Source: Crossiella sp. S99.2
GTDB taxonomy: Bacteria > Actinomycetota > Actinomycetes > Mycobacteriales > Pseudonocardiaceae
Length of the DNA stretch: 64,000 nucleotides
Reading direction: 5' to 3'
Assembly: GCF_023094165.1 (NCBI RefSeq)
Contig: NZ_JALMDK010000019.1
Coordinates: 62,001 to 126,000, forward strand
Numbering within the stretch: the first letter of the stretch is position 1; every line of letters starts with the position of its first letter. The position numbers and the translations under genes are program-made. Positions 18,082-26,954 of the stretch are shown one piece after another. A model generated the notes under the pieces. It was given only the letters and a program-made list of their open reading frames with translations. It did not search any database and was not told the origin of the DNA.

Positions 18082-18252
18082 CGAGTTGGCTGCCGCTCAT
18101 CGTGGGCAGCCGCCTGGACCGGTTCCAGGTCCAGCGGACGGCCGGGGATCCGGACCAAACCCGATCGGTTGGTCCGGATAGGAGCCGGGGGAATGGTCCT
18201 GGTGAACGGACCACGACAGCGCCCAGACTGCCGATGAGCAGAGGAGGGCCAC
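18082..18252. promoter_or_regulatory. Divergent promoter with GGACCA/TGGTCC operator array
   Basis: Shared control region of the permease and the PrnB-like operon. It contains a perfect 11-bp inverted repeat ATCCGGACCAA / TTGGTCCGGAT (18148-18158 and 18169-18179, 10-bp spacer) and a second TGGTCC / GGACCA pair (18194-18199 and 18208-18213). MocR regulators bind repeated half-sites of this sort, and a MocR gene is the second gene of the operon. Confidence 0.6.
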
Positions 18253-19524
18253 GTGAGCCGGCAGGTCTCGACAGCGAGTGCGATCACCGATCTGGACCGC
18301 TGGACCAGGGGAGAGTTCACCCAGCTCAACACCGAGCTGGAGGAGATCTACTTCGCCGAGCGGGCACTCATCCTGGCCGACCGGGCGGAGGTGGCCGAAC
18401 TGGGCCGGACCCTGGTGCGCGACGGCGGCGAGCTGATCGGCAGGGTGGCCCGCGGCCGGGACCTGCCGCGCGACCCGGAAGCCCGCTACGAGCTGCTCGG
18501 CATGGTCGGCTTCTACCTCGGCGCCTGCCGCCGGCACGAGCTGACGCCCGACCAGGACCAGATCGCCCCGCTGGCCCAGGCATTGGCCGCCTCCCTCGGC
18601 GTCGCGCCCCGGTTCTCCTCCGCACACCAGCACATCCACAACCGGGCGGTGGCCGGCGCGTTCAACAGCTTCACCACCCTGGACAGCGAACGGATCTTCC
18701 TGACCTACAACGGGCTGGCCGTGATGGCCTACCGCCGCGCCGCGCACGCCCTGCTGAGCGTGCCCGCTCTCGGCGTGTCCAACCCCCTGGCCACCTACCA
18801 CCTCGCCGACGCGGTGGCCGCGCTGCGCGATGTGCTGGGCTACAGCCAGACACTGGCGGCCGAACTCGACCGGGACCGGTTCTTCTACAACATCCGGCCC
18901 TACTTCAAGAGCTACCGGGTCGGCGCACAGGAATTCCGCGGCGCCAACGCCGGCGATTTCGCCGCGATCAACGCCGTCGACGTCCTGCTGGGCCTGTGCT
19001 CACCGCACGATCCCTTCTACCAGTGGGTGACCGCCGACAAATACCCGTTCGTGGCCCCCGGCGACCAGGCGTTGCTGCGTTCGCTGGCCACCACCGGGTC
19101 CCTGCTGGACCTGGTCGCGCGCGAACTCGCCGCCGGGCCGGCGTCGCCGCCGTTGCGGGAGAACGCCGAACTGCTGCTGGCCGCCTGCCGCGGGCACGGC
19201 GCGGCCACCGTGTTCCACCACCACCAGCTGGTGGTCCCGTTCCTGCAGGAGCCCGCCGCGCACGCCCCGCCGGAACGCCAGTCCGACCTGACCGCCAGTG
19301 GTCCGCCACTGGCCGCGGTGCTGGACACGCTGGCCCGGTTACGGGACCTGCGCGCGGCCAGGGAACGCCCCGATCTGGTGACCGCCCGCCCGCTGCTCGA
19401 CCGGGTCCGGGCCCTGTTGGATCAGATCGGCGAGCCGACCGCGGCCGCGGCGGGCACAGTGGCAACGCACGACGGTGTGGTGAGGAGCGGACATGGCAGC
19501 ACGACCGTCCGGTCTGGGCACTGA
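18253..19524 (+). CDS. PrnB-family heme protein (tryptophan/indoleamine dioxygenase superfamily)
   Basis: PrnB rearranges 7-chlorotryptophan in pyrrolnitrin biosynthesis and has a heme-dependent TDO/IDO-like fold; related heme enzymes hydroxylate tyrosine. This 423-residue protein shows the family's core, with FFYNIRPYFKSYRVGAQEF near residues 210-228 and HDPFYQWVTADKYPFVAPG near 255-273. A histidine cluster, VFHHHQLVVPFL, near residue 320 is where the proximal heme ligand is expected. The C-terminal 70 residues are extra and low in conserved motifs. GTG at 18253 follows a strong AGGAGG. It is the first gene of an 11-gene operon; the next gene overlaps it by 32 bp. A role as the first oxygenase acting on an aromatic amino acid is inferred. 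Confidence 0.8.
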   Translation: MSRQVSTASAITDLDRWTRGEFTQLNTELEEIYFAERALILADRAEVAELGRTLVRDGGELIGRVARGRDLPRDPEARYELLGMVGFYLGACRRHELTPDQDQIAPLAQALAASLGVAPRFSSAHQHIHNRAVAGAFNSFTTLDSERIFLTYNGLAVMAYRRAAHALLSVPALGVSNPLATYHLADAVAALRDVLGYSQTLAAELDRDRFFYNIRPYFKSYRVGAQEFRGANAGDFAAINAVDVLLGLCSPHDPFYQWVTADKYPFVAPGDQALLRSLATTGSLLDLVARELAAGPASPPLRENAELLLAACRGHGAATVFHHHQLVVPFLQEPAAHAPPERQSDLTASGPPLAAVLDTLARLRDLRAARERPDLVTARPLLDRVRALLDQIGEPTAAAAGTVATHDGVVRSGHGSTTVRSGH

Positions 19525-20938
19525 CTTCCTCCAGCTGCGGCCGGAGACCGCGCCCGCCAAAGGCCTTACCGACTGGTTGGTAGGGGCGCTGAGATCGGCC
19601 ATCGGCGACGGCAGGCTCAGCGGCGGCGCGCTGCTGCCACCGACCAGGGCACTGGCCGACGACCTGGACGTCTCCCGCGGCGTGGTGGTCGAGGCATACC
19701 GCCGACTCGCGGAAGAAGGCCTGGTCAGCGCGCGCACCAGCCACGGCACCGTGGTCACCGCCGCGGTCCGGCCGGGCCCCTGCCGGGCCGACCCGCCGCA
19801 GCGCAGCGGCCCCGGCCGGTTCCTGCCGGAACTGCCCGGCGCCCGGGACCACCGGATCGACCTCGACCTCGCACCCGGCACCCCCGACCTGTCCGCCTTC
19901 CCGCGCGCGGCCTGGCTGCGGGCCGAACGGGCGGTGCTCAACCAGGTCAGCCCGTCCGCCCTGGCCTACGGCGACCCGCGCGGCTCGATCGAACTGCGCA
20001 CCCAGCTGGCCGGCTGGCTCGGCCGGGTGCGCGGCGTGCGCGCCCACCCCGAGGACATCCTCATCGTCGGCGGCGTGGCCCAGGCCGTCGCCCTGCTCAG
20101 CCACGTGCTGCGCGGTCGCGGCGTGACCCGCTTCGCCGTGGAGGACCCCGGCTCGCGCGGCGCCCGCGAGGGCCTGACCTACAGCGGCATGACCCCGGTG
20201 CCGGTGCCGGTGGACGCCGACGGCCTGCGGGTGGACGCGCTGACCGCCACCGGCGAGCGGACCGTGCTGGTCACCCCAGCGCACCAGTTCCCGACCGGGG
20301 TGGTGCTCGCCCCGGACCGCCGTGGCGCGCTGCTGGACTGGGCGCGGCAGGGCGGACTGATCATCGAGGACGACTACGACGCGGAGTACCGCTACGACCG
20401 GGCCCCGGTGCCCGCCCTGCAGTCCGCCGCGCCCGAACACGTCGCGCACACCGGCAGCATCTCCAAGACGATGGCCCCCGGTATGCGGATCGGCTGGCTG
20501 ATCGCGCCCCGGGAGCTGCAGAACGAACTGGTGCTGGCCAAGTACGCCAACGACCTCGGCTCACCGGTGCTGCCCCAGCTGGTGCTCGCCGACCTGCTCG
20601 GCAGCGGCGAGCTGGACCGGCACATCCGGGTCACCCGGCTGCGCTACCGCGCCCGGCGGGACGCCTTCACACAGACCCTGCGCCGCGCCTGGCCCGCCGC
20701 CAGGGTGCACGGCGTGGCCGCCGGCCTGCACGTGCTGATCGACTTCCCGGAAAGCTGCCCGAAGCTGGACGACGTCGCCCTGGCCACCCGGCTCGCCGAG
20801 GCCGGCGTGCTCACCCATCCGCTGTCCTGGCACCGGGTCCGGCCGGGACCGCCGGGACTGCTGGTCGGCTATGCCGCCAACTCTCCGGACCGCCTGCGCG
20901 AGGCCGCCCGGCGCATCGCTGACCTCCTGCGGCCCTGA
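19493..20938 (+). CDS. MocR-type regulator (GntR HTH fused to aminotransferase-like domain)
   Basis: Likely controls this operon and the divergent permease. The 481-residue protein has an N-terminal winged helix-turn-helix of GntR type (LTDWLVGALRSAIGDGRLSG ... LADDLDVSRGVVVEAYRRLA, residues 23-78) and a fold-type I aminotransferase domain from about residue 115. The PLP-binding region reads SISKTMAPGMRIGWLI, with the Schiff-base Lys in SKTMAPG. In the known member GabR this domain senses an effector through PLP chemistry, so the effector here may be an amine or amino acid. Overlaps the preceding gene by 32 bp. Confidence 0.92.
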   Translation: MAARPSGLGTDFLQLRPETAPAKGLTDWLVGALRSAIGDGRLSGGALLPPTRALADDLDVSRGVVVEAYRRLAEEGLVSARTSHGTVVTAAVRPGPCRADPPQRSGPGRFLPELPGARDHRIDLDLAPGTPDLSAFPRAAWLRAERAVLNQVSPSALAYGDPRGSIELRTQLAGWLGRVRGVRAHPEDILIVGGVAQAVALLSHVLRGRGVTRFAVEDPGSRGAREGLTYSGMTPVPVPVDADGLRVDALTATGERTVLVTPAHQFPTGVVLAPDRRGALLDWARQGGLIIEDDYDAEYRYDRAPVPALQSAAPEHVAHTGSISKTMAPGMRIGWLIAPRELQNELVLAKYANDLGSPVLPQLVLADLLGSGELDRHIRVTRLRYRARRDAFTQTLRRAWPAARVHGVAAGLHVLIDFPESCPKLDDVALATRLAEAGVLTHPLSWHRVRPGPPGLLVGYAANSPDRLREAARRIADLLRP

Positions 20939-20975
20939 ATCCCTTTCCCACCCGGCAGATCCAGAGGAATCCGAG

Positions 20976-21923
20976 ATGCCTGCTGCCCGCAGCACGGACG
21001 TGCACACCCACCTGGCACCCCAGCTGACCCATCCCGTCGGCGGCGTGACGCATGATCACGACGGCCGCCTGCTGGTCGACGGCCAGCGCGTCGAGGCCGC
21101 CGGGCTCTACGACCCGGACCGGCTGCGGCGGCGGCTGGCGGCGAACGGGGTGCACCGGGCCTGGGTGTCGGCGCCGCCACCGCTGTACCGCCAGGGCCTG
21201 GACCTTGCGCGCACCCGGGCGTGGGTGCGGGCGCTCGACGACGGCCTGCGTGCCCGCCTGCACGGCACGGAGATCCTGGATCGCCTGACCTACCTGCCAT
21301 TCGACCAGCCCGGGATCGCCCTCGAACTCCTCGAACAGACCGACGACTCGGTCGGCTGGACCGCTGCCGCGGGCGGTGACTCGCTCGCCCTGGACGATCC
21401 GGCGCTGAGTCCGATGTGGACAGTCCTGGCGGAACGGCGGAAACCCCTGCTGTTGCACCCCGGCGAGTCACCGGACCAGCGACTGGCGCCGCACTACCTG
21501 GCCAACCTGCTGGGCAACCCGGTGGAAACCGGCATCGCGGCAGCCCAGCTGGTGTTCGGCGGCGTGCTCACCCGGCACCCGGAGCTGCGGATCGTGCTGG
21601 CGCACTGCGGCGGCGTGCTGCCCGCGCTGATCGGGCGCTGGTCGCGCGGCGTGGCCACCCGGCGACCCGGCATCGCCGCGGACACCGCCGACCCCGCCGT
21701 CACCGTGCGCCGGTTGTGGACTGACTGTCTGGGGCATTCCACCGCATTCCTCGACCTGGCCAGGATGACCTTCGGCGAGGACCACCTGCTGCTCGGCAGC
21801 GACTACCCGTTCCCGATGGGCCTGGACGACCCGTTCGAGGCACTGGCCCACCTCACAGTCGAAGCGCGCCAACGGATCGGTGGCAACGCCGAGGCATTGC
21901 TGGCCAAGGCGGTCACGCCATGA
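20976..21923 (+). CDS. ACMSD-like amidohydrolase-family protein
   Basis: Probably a metal-dependent decarboxylase or hydrolase. The 315-residue protein begins with the amidohydrolase metal motif DVHTHLAPQL. It has LLHPGE near residue 165, LAHCGG near 210 and GSDYPFPMGLDDP near 275, the arrangement of the aminocarboxymuconate-semialdehyde decarboxylase branch (amidohydrolase_2). ATG at 20976 is chosen because CAGAGGAAT lies just upstream and the metal motif then begins at about residue 7. It is 37 bp after the MocR gene and overlaps the next gene by ATGA. In a pathway with RidA and a FAH protein, decarboxylation of a ring-cleavage product is the likely step (inference). Confidence 0.87.
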   Translation: MPAARSTDVHTHLAPQLTHPVGGVTHDHDGRLLVDGQRVEAAGLYDPDRLRRRLAANGVHRAWVSAPPPLYRQGLDLARTRAWVRALDDGLRARLHGTEILDRLTYLPFDQPGIALELLEQTDDSVGWTAAAGGDSLALDDPALSPMWTVLAERRKPLLLHPGESPDQRLAPHYLANLLGNPVETGIAAAQLVFGGVLTRHPELRIVLAHCGGVLPALIGRWSRGVATRRPGIAADTADPAVTVRRLWTDCLGHSTAFLDLARMTFGEDHLLLGSDYPFPMGLDDPFEALAHLTVEARQRIGGNAEALLAKAVTP

Positions 21924-22987
21924 CCACGATCCAGACCGGCGTGCTGACCGCGGCCACCGCCCGGATCTTCACCGCCGCCGGCATCTGCGCGGTCGCCGCG
22001 CACCAGGTCGCCGAAGCACTGGTCGAGGCCGACGCCCGCGGCATCTCCTCGCACGGCGTGCTGCTGGTGCCGATGTACGTCGACCGGCTGCTGGCCGGTT
22101 CGGTCGGCAACCACACCGAGGCGGACCTGGTACTGGACGCGGGCGCGGTCGCCGTGCTCGACGCCGGGCACGCCCTCGGCATCCTGACCGCCGACCAGGC
22201 CATGCGCCTCGCGGTGACCAAGGCGGCGGCACTGGGCATCGGCGTGGTCAGCGTGCGCCGCGCCTTCCACTTCGGCGGCGCGTTCCGCTACGTCCAGGCC
22301 GCCATGGCCGCCGGGCAGATCGGCATCGCCGCGGCCAACACCCGGCCGCTGATGCCCGCGCCCGGCGGGGCCAGCGCGGTCCTCGGCAACAACCCGATCG
22401 CGATCGGCGTGCCCGGCCCGGACCCCGTCCTGGTCGACATGGCCCTCTCCGAAGCCGCCCTCGGCAAGATCAGACTCGCCGAGTCCGAGGGCCGGGCGAT
22501 CCCGCCAACCTGGGCCACCGACCGCGACGGCCTGCCCACCACCGACCCGGTCGCCGCCCTCGCCGGACTGCTGCTGCCTGCTGGGGGACCCAAGGGCTAC
22601 GGCCTGGCCCTCGTGATCGACGTGCTCACCGGGGTGCTCAGCGGCGGCTCGTTCGGAGCTGGCGTCAAGGGGCTCTACGCCGACCCCGCGGTGCCAAACG
22701 ATTGCGCACACCTGTTCCTGGCCCTGGACCCGGAGGCGTTCGGGGCCGCGGACCTGCCGGAGCGGACCGCGCGGCTGGCCAGGGAGGTCCGGGATTCCCG
22801 GCTCGCACCCGGCGTCGACCGGGTGCTGCTGCCCGGCGAACGCGAGGCCGCCGCGGCCCGGATCGCGCACCGGGACGGAGTGCGGGTGCCGGAATCGGTG
22901 CTGACCGCACTCGCGGACACCGCACGACGGGTCGGGGCCCAGCTGCCCGCGGAACTCAATGGCGACAACGGAAAGGGCCAGCGATGA
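21920..22987 (+). CDS. Ldh_2-family NAD(P)-dependent oxidoreductase
   Basis: Member of the malate/L-lactate dehydrogenase type 2 fold, which is unrelated to Rossmann LDH. The family also includes ureidoglycolate dehydrogenase and delta-1-piperideine-2-carboxylate reductase. The 355-residue protein has the typical segments VEADARGISSHGV near residue 40, HFGGAFRYVQAAMAAGQIG near 117 and LGNNPIAIGVPG near 155. Substrate cannot be read from the sequence: a 2-hydroxy acid or a cyclic imino acid is possible. Coupled by ATGA overlap at both ends. Confidence 0.87.
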   Translation: MTTIQTGVLTAATARIFTAAGICAVAAHQVAEALVEADARGISSHGVLLVPMYVDRLLAGSVGNHTEADLVLDAGAVAVLDAGHALGILTADQAMRLAVTKAAALGIGVVSVRRAFHFGGAFRYVQAAMAAGQIGIAAANTRPLMPAPGGASAVLGNNPIAIGVPGPDPVLVDMALSEAALGKIRLAESEGRAIPPTWATDRDGLPTTDPVAALAGLLLPAGGPKGYGLALVIDVLTGVLSGGSFGAGVKGLYADPAVPNDCAHLFLALDPEAFGAADLPERTARLAREVRDSRLAPGVDRVLLPGEREAAAARIAHRDGVRVPESVLTALADTARRVGAQLPAELNGDNGKGQR

Positions 22988-23712
22988 AACCCACCTTCGA
23001 CGCCACCGGCGAGGTCCTGGTGGTCACCGGTGGCGCCCGCGGCATCGGCGCCGCGGTGGCCAGGGCCTACACCGGCGCGGGCGGCACCGCCGTGGTGCTC
23101 GACCTCCTCGAACCCGAACAATCCGGACCCGGACTGCACCACCTCACCGTGGACGTGACCGACCGGGCCGAGGTGATCGACGCGATGTCCTTGGTACAGC
23201 GTGAGTTCGGCCGGATCGACGGCCTGATCGCGGGCGCCGCGGTACAGCCAAGGGCCGATGTGGTGGACACCCCGGAAGCCCTGTGGCGGCAGGCGATCGA
23301 GGTCAACCTGAACGGGGTGGTCTGGTCCTGCCAGGCGGTCCTGCCCGCCATGCTGGCCGCCGGGCGCGGATCGATCGTGTTGTTCGCCTCCGGCCTGGCC
23401 ACCTTCGGCCGCGCCCAGGCCGCCGCCTACGCCGCGACCAAGGGCGCGATGATCCCGTTCGCCAAATCACTGGCCGCCGAGGTGGCGCACCGCCGGGTCC
23501 GGGTCAACGTGATCTTCCCCGGCGTCATCGACACCCCGCAGTTCCAGGCCGCCAACCCGACCGGCCCCGAACGCGAGCACTGGGCGCGCACCACCGGCAT
23601 CGGCGAGCCCGAGGACGTGGTCGGTCCACTGCTGTTCCTGCTCTCCGAGGCGGCCACCATGTCCGGCTCGGTGCTCACCAGGGACCGCGCGTTCGCCGGG
23701 ACCGCGCGGTGA
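22984..23712 (+). CDS. Short-chain dehydrogenase/reductase
   Basis: NAD(P)-dependent oxidoreductase of 242 residues. Seen: cofactor motif VVTGGARGIGAA near residue 14, the NAG-equivalent IAGAAVQ near 83, and the active-site Tyr and Lys in YAATKGA (YxxxK) with a Ser about 12 residues before. ATG at 22984 overlaps the previous stop (ATGA) and the next gene starts as GTGA. The usual Asn-Ala-Gly motif is altered to Gly-Ala-Ala. Probably oxidises an alcohol or dihydrodiol intermediate of the pathway; the substrate is unknown. Confidence 0.88.
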   Translation: MKPTFDATGEVLVVTGGARGIGAAVARAYTGAGGTAVVLDLLEPEQSGPGLHHLTVDVTDRAEVIDAMSLVQREFGRIDGLIAGAAVQPRADVVDTPEALWRQAIEVNLNGVVWSCQAVLPAMLAAGRGSIVLFASGLATFGRAQAAAYAATKGAMIPFAKSLAAEVAHRRVRVNVIFPGVIDTPQFQAANPTGPEREHWARTTGIGEPEDVVGPLLFLLSEAATMSGSVLTRDRAFAGTAR

Positions 23713-25322
23713 GCGCGGAACGCGCGCCGGTCGTGGTCGTCGGCGGCGGTCCGATCGGCCTGATCACCGCGCTGGGCCTGGTGTCCTACGGCGTGCCGGT
23801 TGTGGTGCTGGAAGCCGGATCCGGGCTGTCCACCGACACCAAAGCAGGCACGATCCTCACCCGGACCCTGGAGGTGCTGGACCGCTACGGCGCACTTGGC
23901 CCGGTGCTGGAGGCGAGCCTGCGCATCGACGAGGTCGGCGAACTCGACCGCGCCACCGGCCAGTCCACCGGCAGCGTGCTGACCGCCGCGCTGGCCGCGG
24001 AAACCCGGTTCCCGTTCCTGCTCAACATTCCCCAGCACGAACTGGAACCGGTGCTCGCCGAGGTCCTCGAACACCGCGCCCCCGGCACCCTGCGATTCCA
24101 GCACCGCTTGGCGGATTTCGAGCAGGACGAGCACGGCCTCACCCTGCGAGTGTCCACTTCGGACGGTCCGATCACGATGGCCGCCAGTCACCTGCTCGCC
24201 TGCGACGGCGGCCGATCGACCGTGCGCGAACGGCTCGGCATCGAGGTCAGCGGGCACACCCTGGACCAGCGCTACATGCTGGTCGACCTAGTCTGCGACC
24301 TCGACATCGGCAACCCGCGCGACTACCCGTACCTGGCCTACTTCGGCGACCGCACCGAGTGGATGATCCTGGTGCGCCAGCCGCACTGCTGGCGATTCCT
24401 GTTCCCGCTCGCCGCCGGCGCACCCGAACCGAGCACCGAAGCGTTGCGGGACAAGGCACACCGCTTCATCGGCGAGGTCGACGAACTCACCGTGCGCGGC
24501 AGCAACATCTACACCTTGCACCACCGGGTGGCCGCCTCCTGGCAAGCCGGCCGGGCCTTCCTGCTGGGCGACGCCGCGCACCTGATCACCCCGATGTGGG
24601 CGCTGGGCCTCAACACCGGCGTGCTGGATGCCTCGAACCTGCCCTGGCGGCTGGCCTGGGTGCACCGCGGCTGGGCCAGTCCGGACCTGCTGCGTGGCTA
24701 CGAGGCCGAGCAATCCCCGGTGGCCGTGCATGGATCCGGCGAGATGGCCGAGGCGGCCCGCGCGATCATGGACCGGCGCCTGGACCCGGCCACCGGCGCG
24801 GGCGGCTGGGGCGAGGCGATGACCCGCACCCTGCTCGGCGTGCGCCTGGACATCGACCACACCGGCGACTGGTCAATGGCCCGCGGCAGCAGCACGCCCA
24901 CCCCGATCCGGGTCGGCGAACGAGTCCCGGACCTGCGGGTCTTCGCCGGGCGCGGACCGGTCACCCTGCACCAGCTGTGCCGGGACAGCTTCCTCGCCGT
25001 GCACCTCACCGACGCCCGTCGCCGCCCACCGATCGCCGCTGACAACCCGCCCGGTCTGCGGCAGGCACTGATCAGCCGCTGGGACGCGCCGCACGACTCC
25101 GGCCTGCGCGACCGGGCCTACTTCGACCCCGGCGACACCGTGCGCACCCGGTTCGGCCTGGACGGCGACGTGGTGGTGCTGCTGCGCCCCGACGGGCACA
25201 TCGCCGCCATCGAACCCTGGACCGCCAACGCCACGCACACCATCCAGCAGCGATACCTGGCCCTCGTCGGACTGGCCGACCACCGGCCGACGGAGGTGAC
25301 CCCGTGCGCGGCGACCTCGTGA
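23709..25322 (+). CDS. FAD-dependent aromatic hydroxylase (MhpA/PheA-type)
   Basis: Class A flavoprotein monooxygenase predicted to hydroxylate an aromatic ring with NAD(P)H and O2. The 537-residue protein has an N-terminal FAD motif (VVVVGGGPIGLITALGL) and the second FAD motif GDAAHLITPMWALGLNTGV near residue 283. A C-terminal thioredoxin-like domain lies from about residue 400, as in MhpA and phenol hydroxylases. GTG at 23709 overlaps the SDR stop (GTGA); there is no closer alternative. Kynurenine 3-monooxygenase is a distant relative, and this enzyme could do an equivalent ring hydroxylation here (inference). Overlaps the first cupin gene by 19 bp. Confidence 0.9.
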   Translation: MSAERAPVVVVGGGPIGLITALGLVSYGVPVVVLEAGSGLSTDTKAGTILTRTLEVLDRYGALGPVLEASLRIDEVGELDRATGQSTGSVLTAALAAETRFPFLLNIPQHELEPVLAEVLEHRAPGTLRFQHRLADFEQDEHGLTLRVSTSDGPITMAASHLLACDGGRSTVRERLGIEVSGHTLDQRYMLVDLVCDLDIGNPRDYPYLAYFGDRTEWMILVRQPHCWRFLFPLAAGAPEPSTEALRDKAHRFIGEVDELTVRGSNIYTLHHRVAASWQAGRAFLLGDAAHLITPMWALGLNTGVLDASNLPWRLAWVHRGWASPDLLRGYEAEQSPVAVHGSGEMAEAARAIMDRRLDPATGAGGWGEAMTRTLLGVRLDIDHTGDWSMARGSSTPTPIRVGERVPDLRVFAGRGPVTLHQLCRDSFLAVHLTDARRRPPIAADNPPGLRQALISRWDAPHDSGLRDRAYFDPGDTVRTRFGLDGDVVVLLRPDGHIAAIEPWTANATHTIQQRYLALVGLADHRPTEVTPCAATS

Positions 25323-25978
25323 TCTCACCCGCGGGGGAGCCGATCGTGCTCGCCGACATCGGCCTGACGCAACTGCACGAGGACCCGCGGATCCGGGTGT
25401 GGGACGTCTCCCTCGAACCAGGCGCCTGCCATCCCTGGCACCTGCACCACAACCCTTACGTGGTAATGAGTCTGGCCGGTTCGAACGGCCGGATGGACTG
25501 GCTGGACGGCACCGAACCCCGGTTCATCTTCGAGTACCGCGGCGGTGCGGTGTACCGGCCCGTCTCACCAGTGCACCGCCTGACCAACATCGGCGATTCC
25601 TGCTACCGCAACCGGCTCATCGAGTTGAAGGATCTCGGCGAACACCTCCGCGAACCTCTGGACATCGGGCCGGGCGCGCGCAGCAGCCTGGGCGTGCCGC
25701 CGGGCGAGCCGTTGCCGGACGGCCGGATCCCGGTGCTGCGGCACGAACACGTGTCGGTGTGGACGGTCACCGTGCATCCGGGCGAGACCCGCGAACTCGA
25801 CCTCAGCCCGGGGCCGCACCTGCTCGCCGCGATCGAGGTCGACGAGCACGACCCGGCAGGCGGCGTGCGACCGCACCCCGGCGGCCCGCTCACCCTGGCC
25901 GGCGCCGGAACCTGGTTCGTCGTCGAACTCAGCTACCTGAACCACCTCAACACCATTCTGGAAGGACACCGCGGATGA
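25304..25978 (+). CDS. Cupin-domain protein, possible bicupin
   Basis: Unassigned function. The 224-residue protein has a first cupin barrel with the metal-type motif PWHLHHNPYVVMSLAG near residue 45 and a second, degenerate barrel from about residue 140 (HEHVSVWTVTVHPGETREL). Two of the usual metal ligands (His in HLHH) are visible in the first barrel; a matching third His may be SPVHRL near residue 88. Cupins in aromatic catabolism include ring-cleaving dioxygenases such as 3-hydroxyanthranilate dioxygenase, but length and motifs do not match that enzyme closely. GTG start lies inside the hydroxylase gene; its end overlaps the next cupin gene (ATGA). Confidence 0.75.
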   Translation: MRGDLVISPAGEPIVLADIGLTQLHEDPRIRVWDVSLEPGACHPWHLHHNPYVVMSLAGSNGRMDWLDGTEPRFIFEYRGGAVYRPVSPVHRLTNIGDSCYRNRLIELKDLGEHLREPLDIGPGARSSLGVPPGEPLPDGRIPVLRHEHVSVWTVTVHPGETRELDLSPGPHLLAAIEVDEHDPAGGVRPHPGGPLTLAGAGTWFVVELSYLNHLNTILEGHRG

Positions 25979-26523
25979 GCGAGCCCTACCCCGCCGACGC
26001 GCCCCTGCGCCCACCACCGCCCTGCCCCACGGATCTCGATGTCCGGGAATGGGCGGACAATCTCTCCGCACCCGCCCGCTACGGCGGCGAATCAGCCGAC
26101 CGGGCCCGCGAACGAACGGCCGTCGACGCCGACGGCGAAGCCGCGCACCGGTTCCGCGAGATCCTCCTGGAAACCCACAACCTGTCCTGGGCAGCGAAAA
26201 CCCTGGCCGGTCTCACGCACAAAGCGTTGTGGCGCAACGAGGACACCGGAGCGTCCATCTCGCTGGTGAAGTTCGAGCAGGGCGCGGGCATCCCGTCCCG
26301 GCACTCGCACGCCTCGAACCAGTTCATGTTCTGCCTGTCCGGCCGCTACACCTACCTGCCCACCGGGATCACTCTCACCGAAGGCTCCTTCTACTGGAAC
26401 CCCAAGGGAAGCCGGCACGGCCCGACCCTGGCCGAGGAGACCTCGATTTTGCTGGAGGTCTACGACGGTCCGCACTATCCCACCCAGCCCGACTGGTACA
26501 GCTCGCCCACCGACGCGCGCTGA
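25975..26523 (+). CDS. Cupin-domain protein (ChrR/dihydroxyacetophenone-dioxygenase-like)
   Basis: Single-cupin protein of 182 residues. The cupin core runs from about residue 95: ISLVKFEQGAGIPSRHSHAS provides two His, followed by QFMFCLSGRYTY and a later KGSRHGPT. This is the HxH...E/Q...H pattern of metal cupins with Gln in place of the usual Glu. The 90-residue N-terminal part is polar and helical in character. A ring-cleaving or C-C cleaving dioxygenase is possible by analogy with related single cupins, but is not established. Follows the previous cupin with an ATGA overlap; 20 bp before the RidA gene. Confidence 0.75.
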   Translation: MSEPYPADAPLRPPPPCPTDLDVREWADNLSAPARYGGESADRARERTAVDADGEAAHRFREILLETHNLSWAAKTLAGLTHKALWRNEDTGASISLVKFEQGAGIPSRHSHASNQFMFCLSGRYTYLPTGITLTEGSFYWNPKGSRHGPTLAEETSILLEVYDGPHYPTQPDWYSSPTDAR

Positions 26524-26543
26524 GCACTCCGAGGAGGAAACCC

Positions 26544-26954
26544 ATGACCGTGCACACCATCGTCGCCCCCGGGCTGGCTGAACCGAACGGGCATTTCGCG
26601 CACGCCAGCGCGATCGAGGTCCCGGCCACCGCCCGGCTGGTCTTCCTCTCCGGGATGACCGCCCGCAACGCCGAGGGCGGCATCACCGGCGTCGGCGACA
26701 TCACCGCGCAAACCCACCAGGTCTGCCGCAACCTGCGGGCCGCGGTCGAGGCCGCCGGCGGCACCCTGGCCGATATCGCCAGGGTGGACGTCTACGTCCG
26801 CGACATGGCCGACTTCGACGCCGTGCACGCGGTTCGCCGGCAGTACTTCACCGAGCAGGCCCCCGCCTCCACCATGGTCGAGGTATCCGGTTTCGTGCGG
26901 GCCGAGTACCTCATCGAGATCAACGCGATCGCGGCGATCGGCGGTCGGTCGTGA
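26544..26954 (+). CDS. RidA/YjgF/2-aminomuconate-deaminase-family protein
   Basis: RidA proteins hydrolyse reactive enamines and imines; the family includes 2-aminomuconate deaminase. The 136-residue protein has the usual LVFLSGMTARNAEGG near residue 34, a mid-protein stretch ending DIARVDVYVRDMADF, and a C-terminal ASTMVEVSGFVRAEYLIEIN, where family members carry the conserved Arg (here GFVRAEYLIEI). ATG at 26544 has GAGGAGGAAA upstream. The gene overlaps the FAH gene (GTGA). Beside an ACMSD-like decarboxylase and an FAH protein, an aminomuconate-like deamination is a sensible guess. Confidence 0.9.
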   Translation: MTVHTIVAPGLAEPNGHFAHASAIEVPATARLVFLSGMTARNAEGGITGVGDITAQTHQVCRNLRAAVEAAGGTLADIARVDVYVRDMADFDAVHAVRRQYFTEQAPASTMVEVSGFVRAEYLIEINAIAAIGGRS

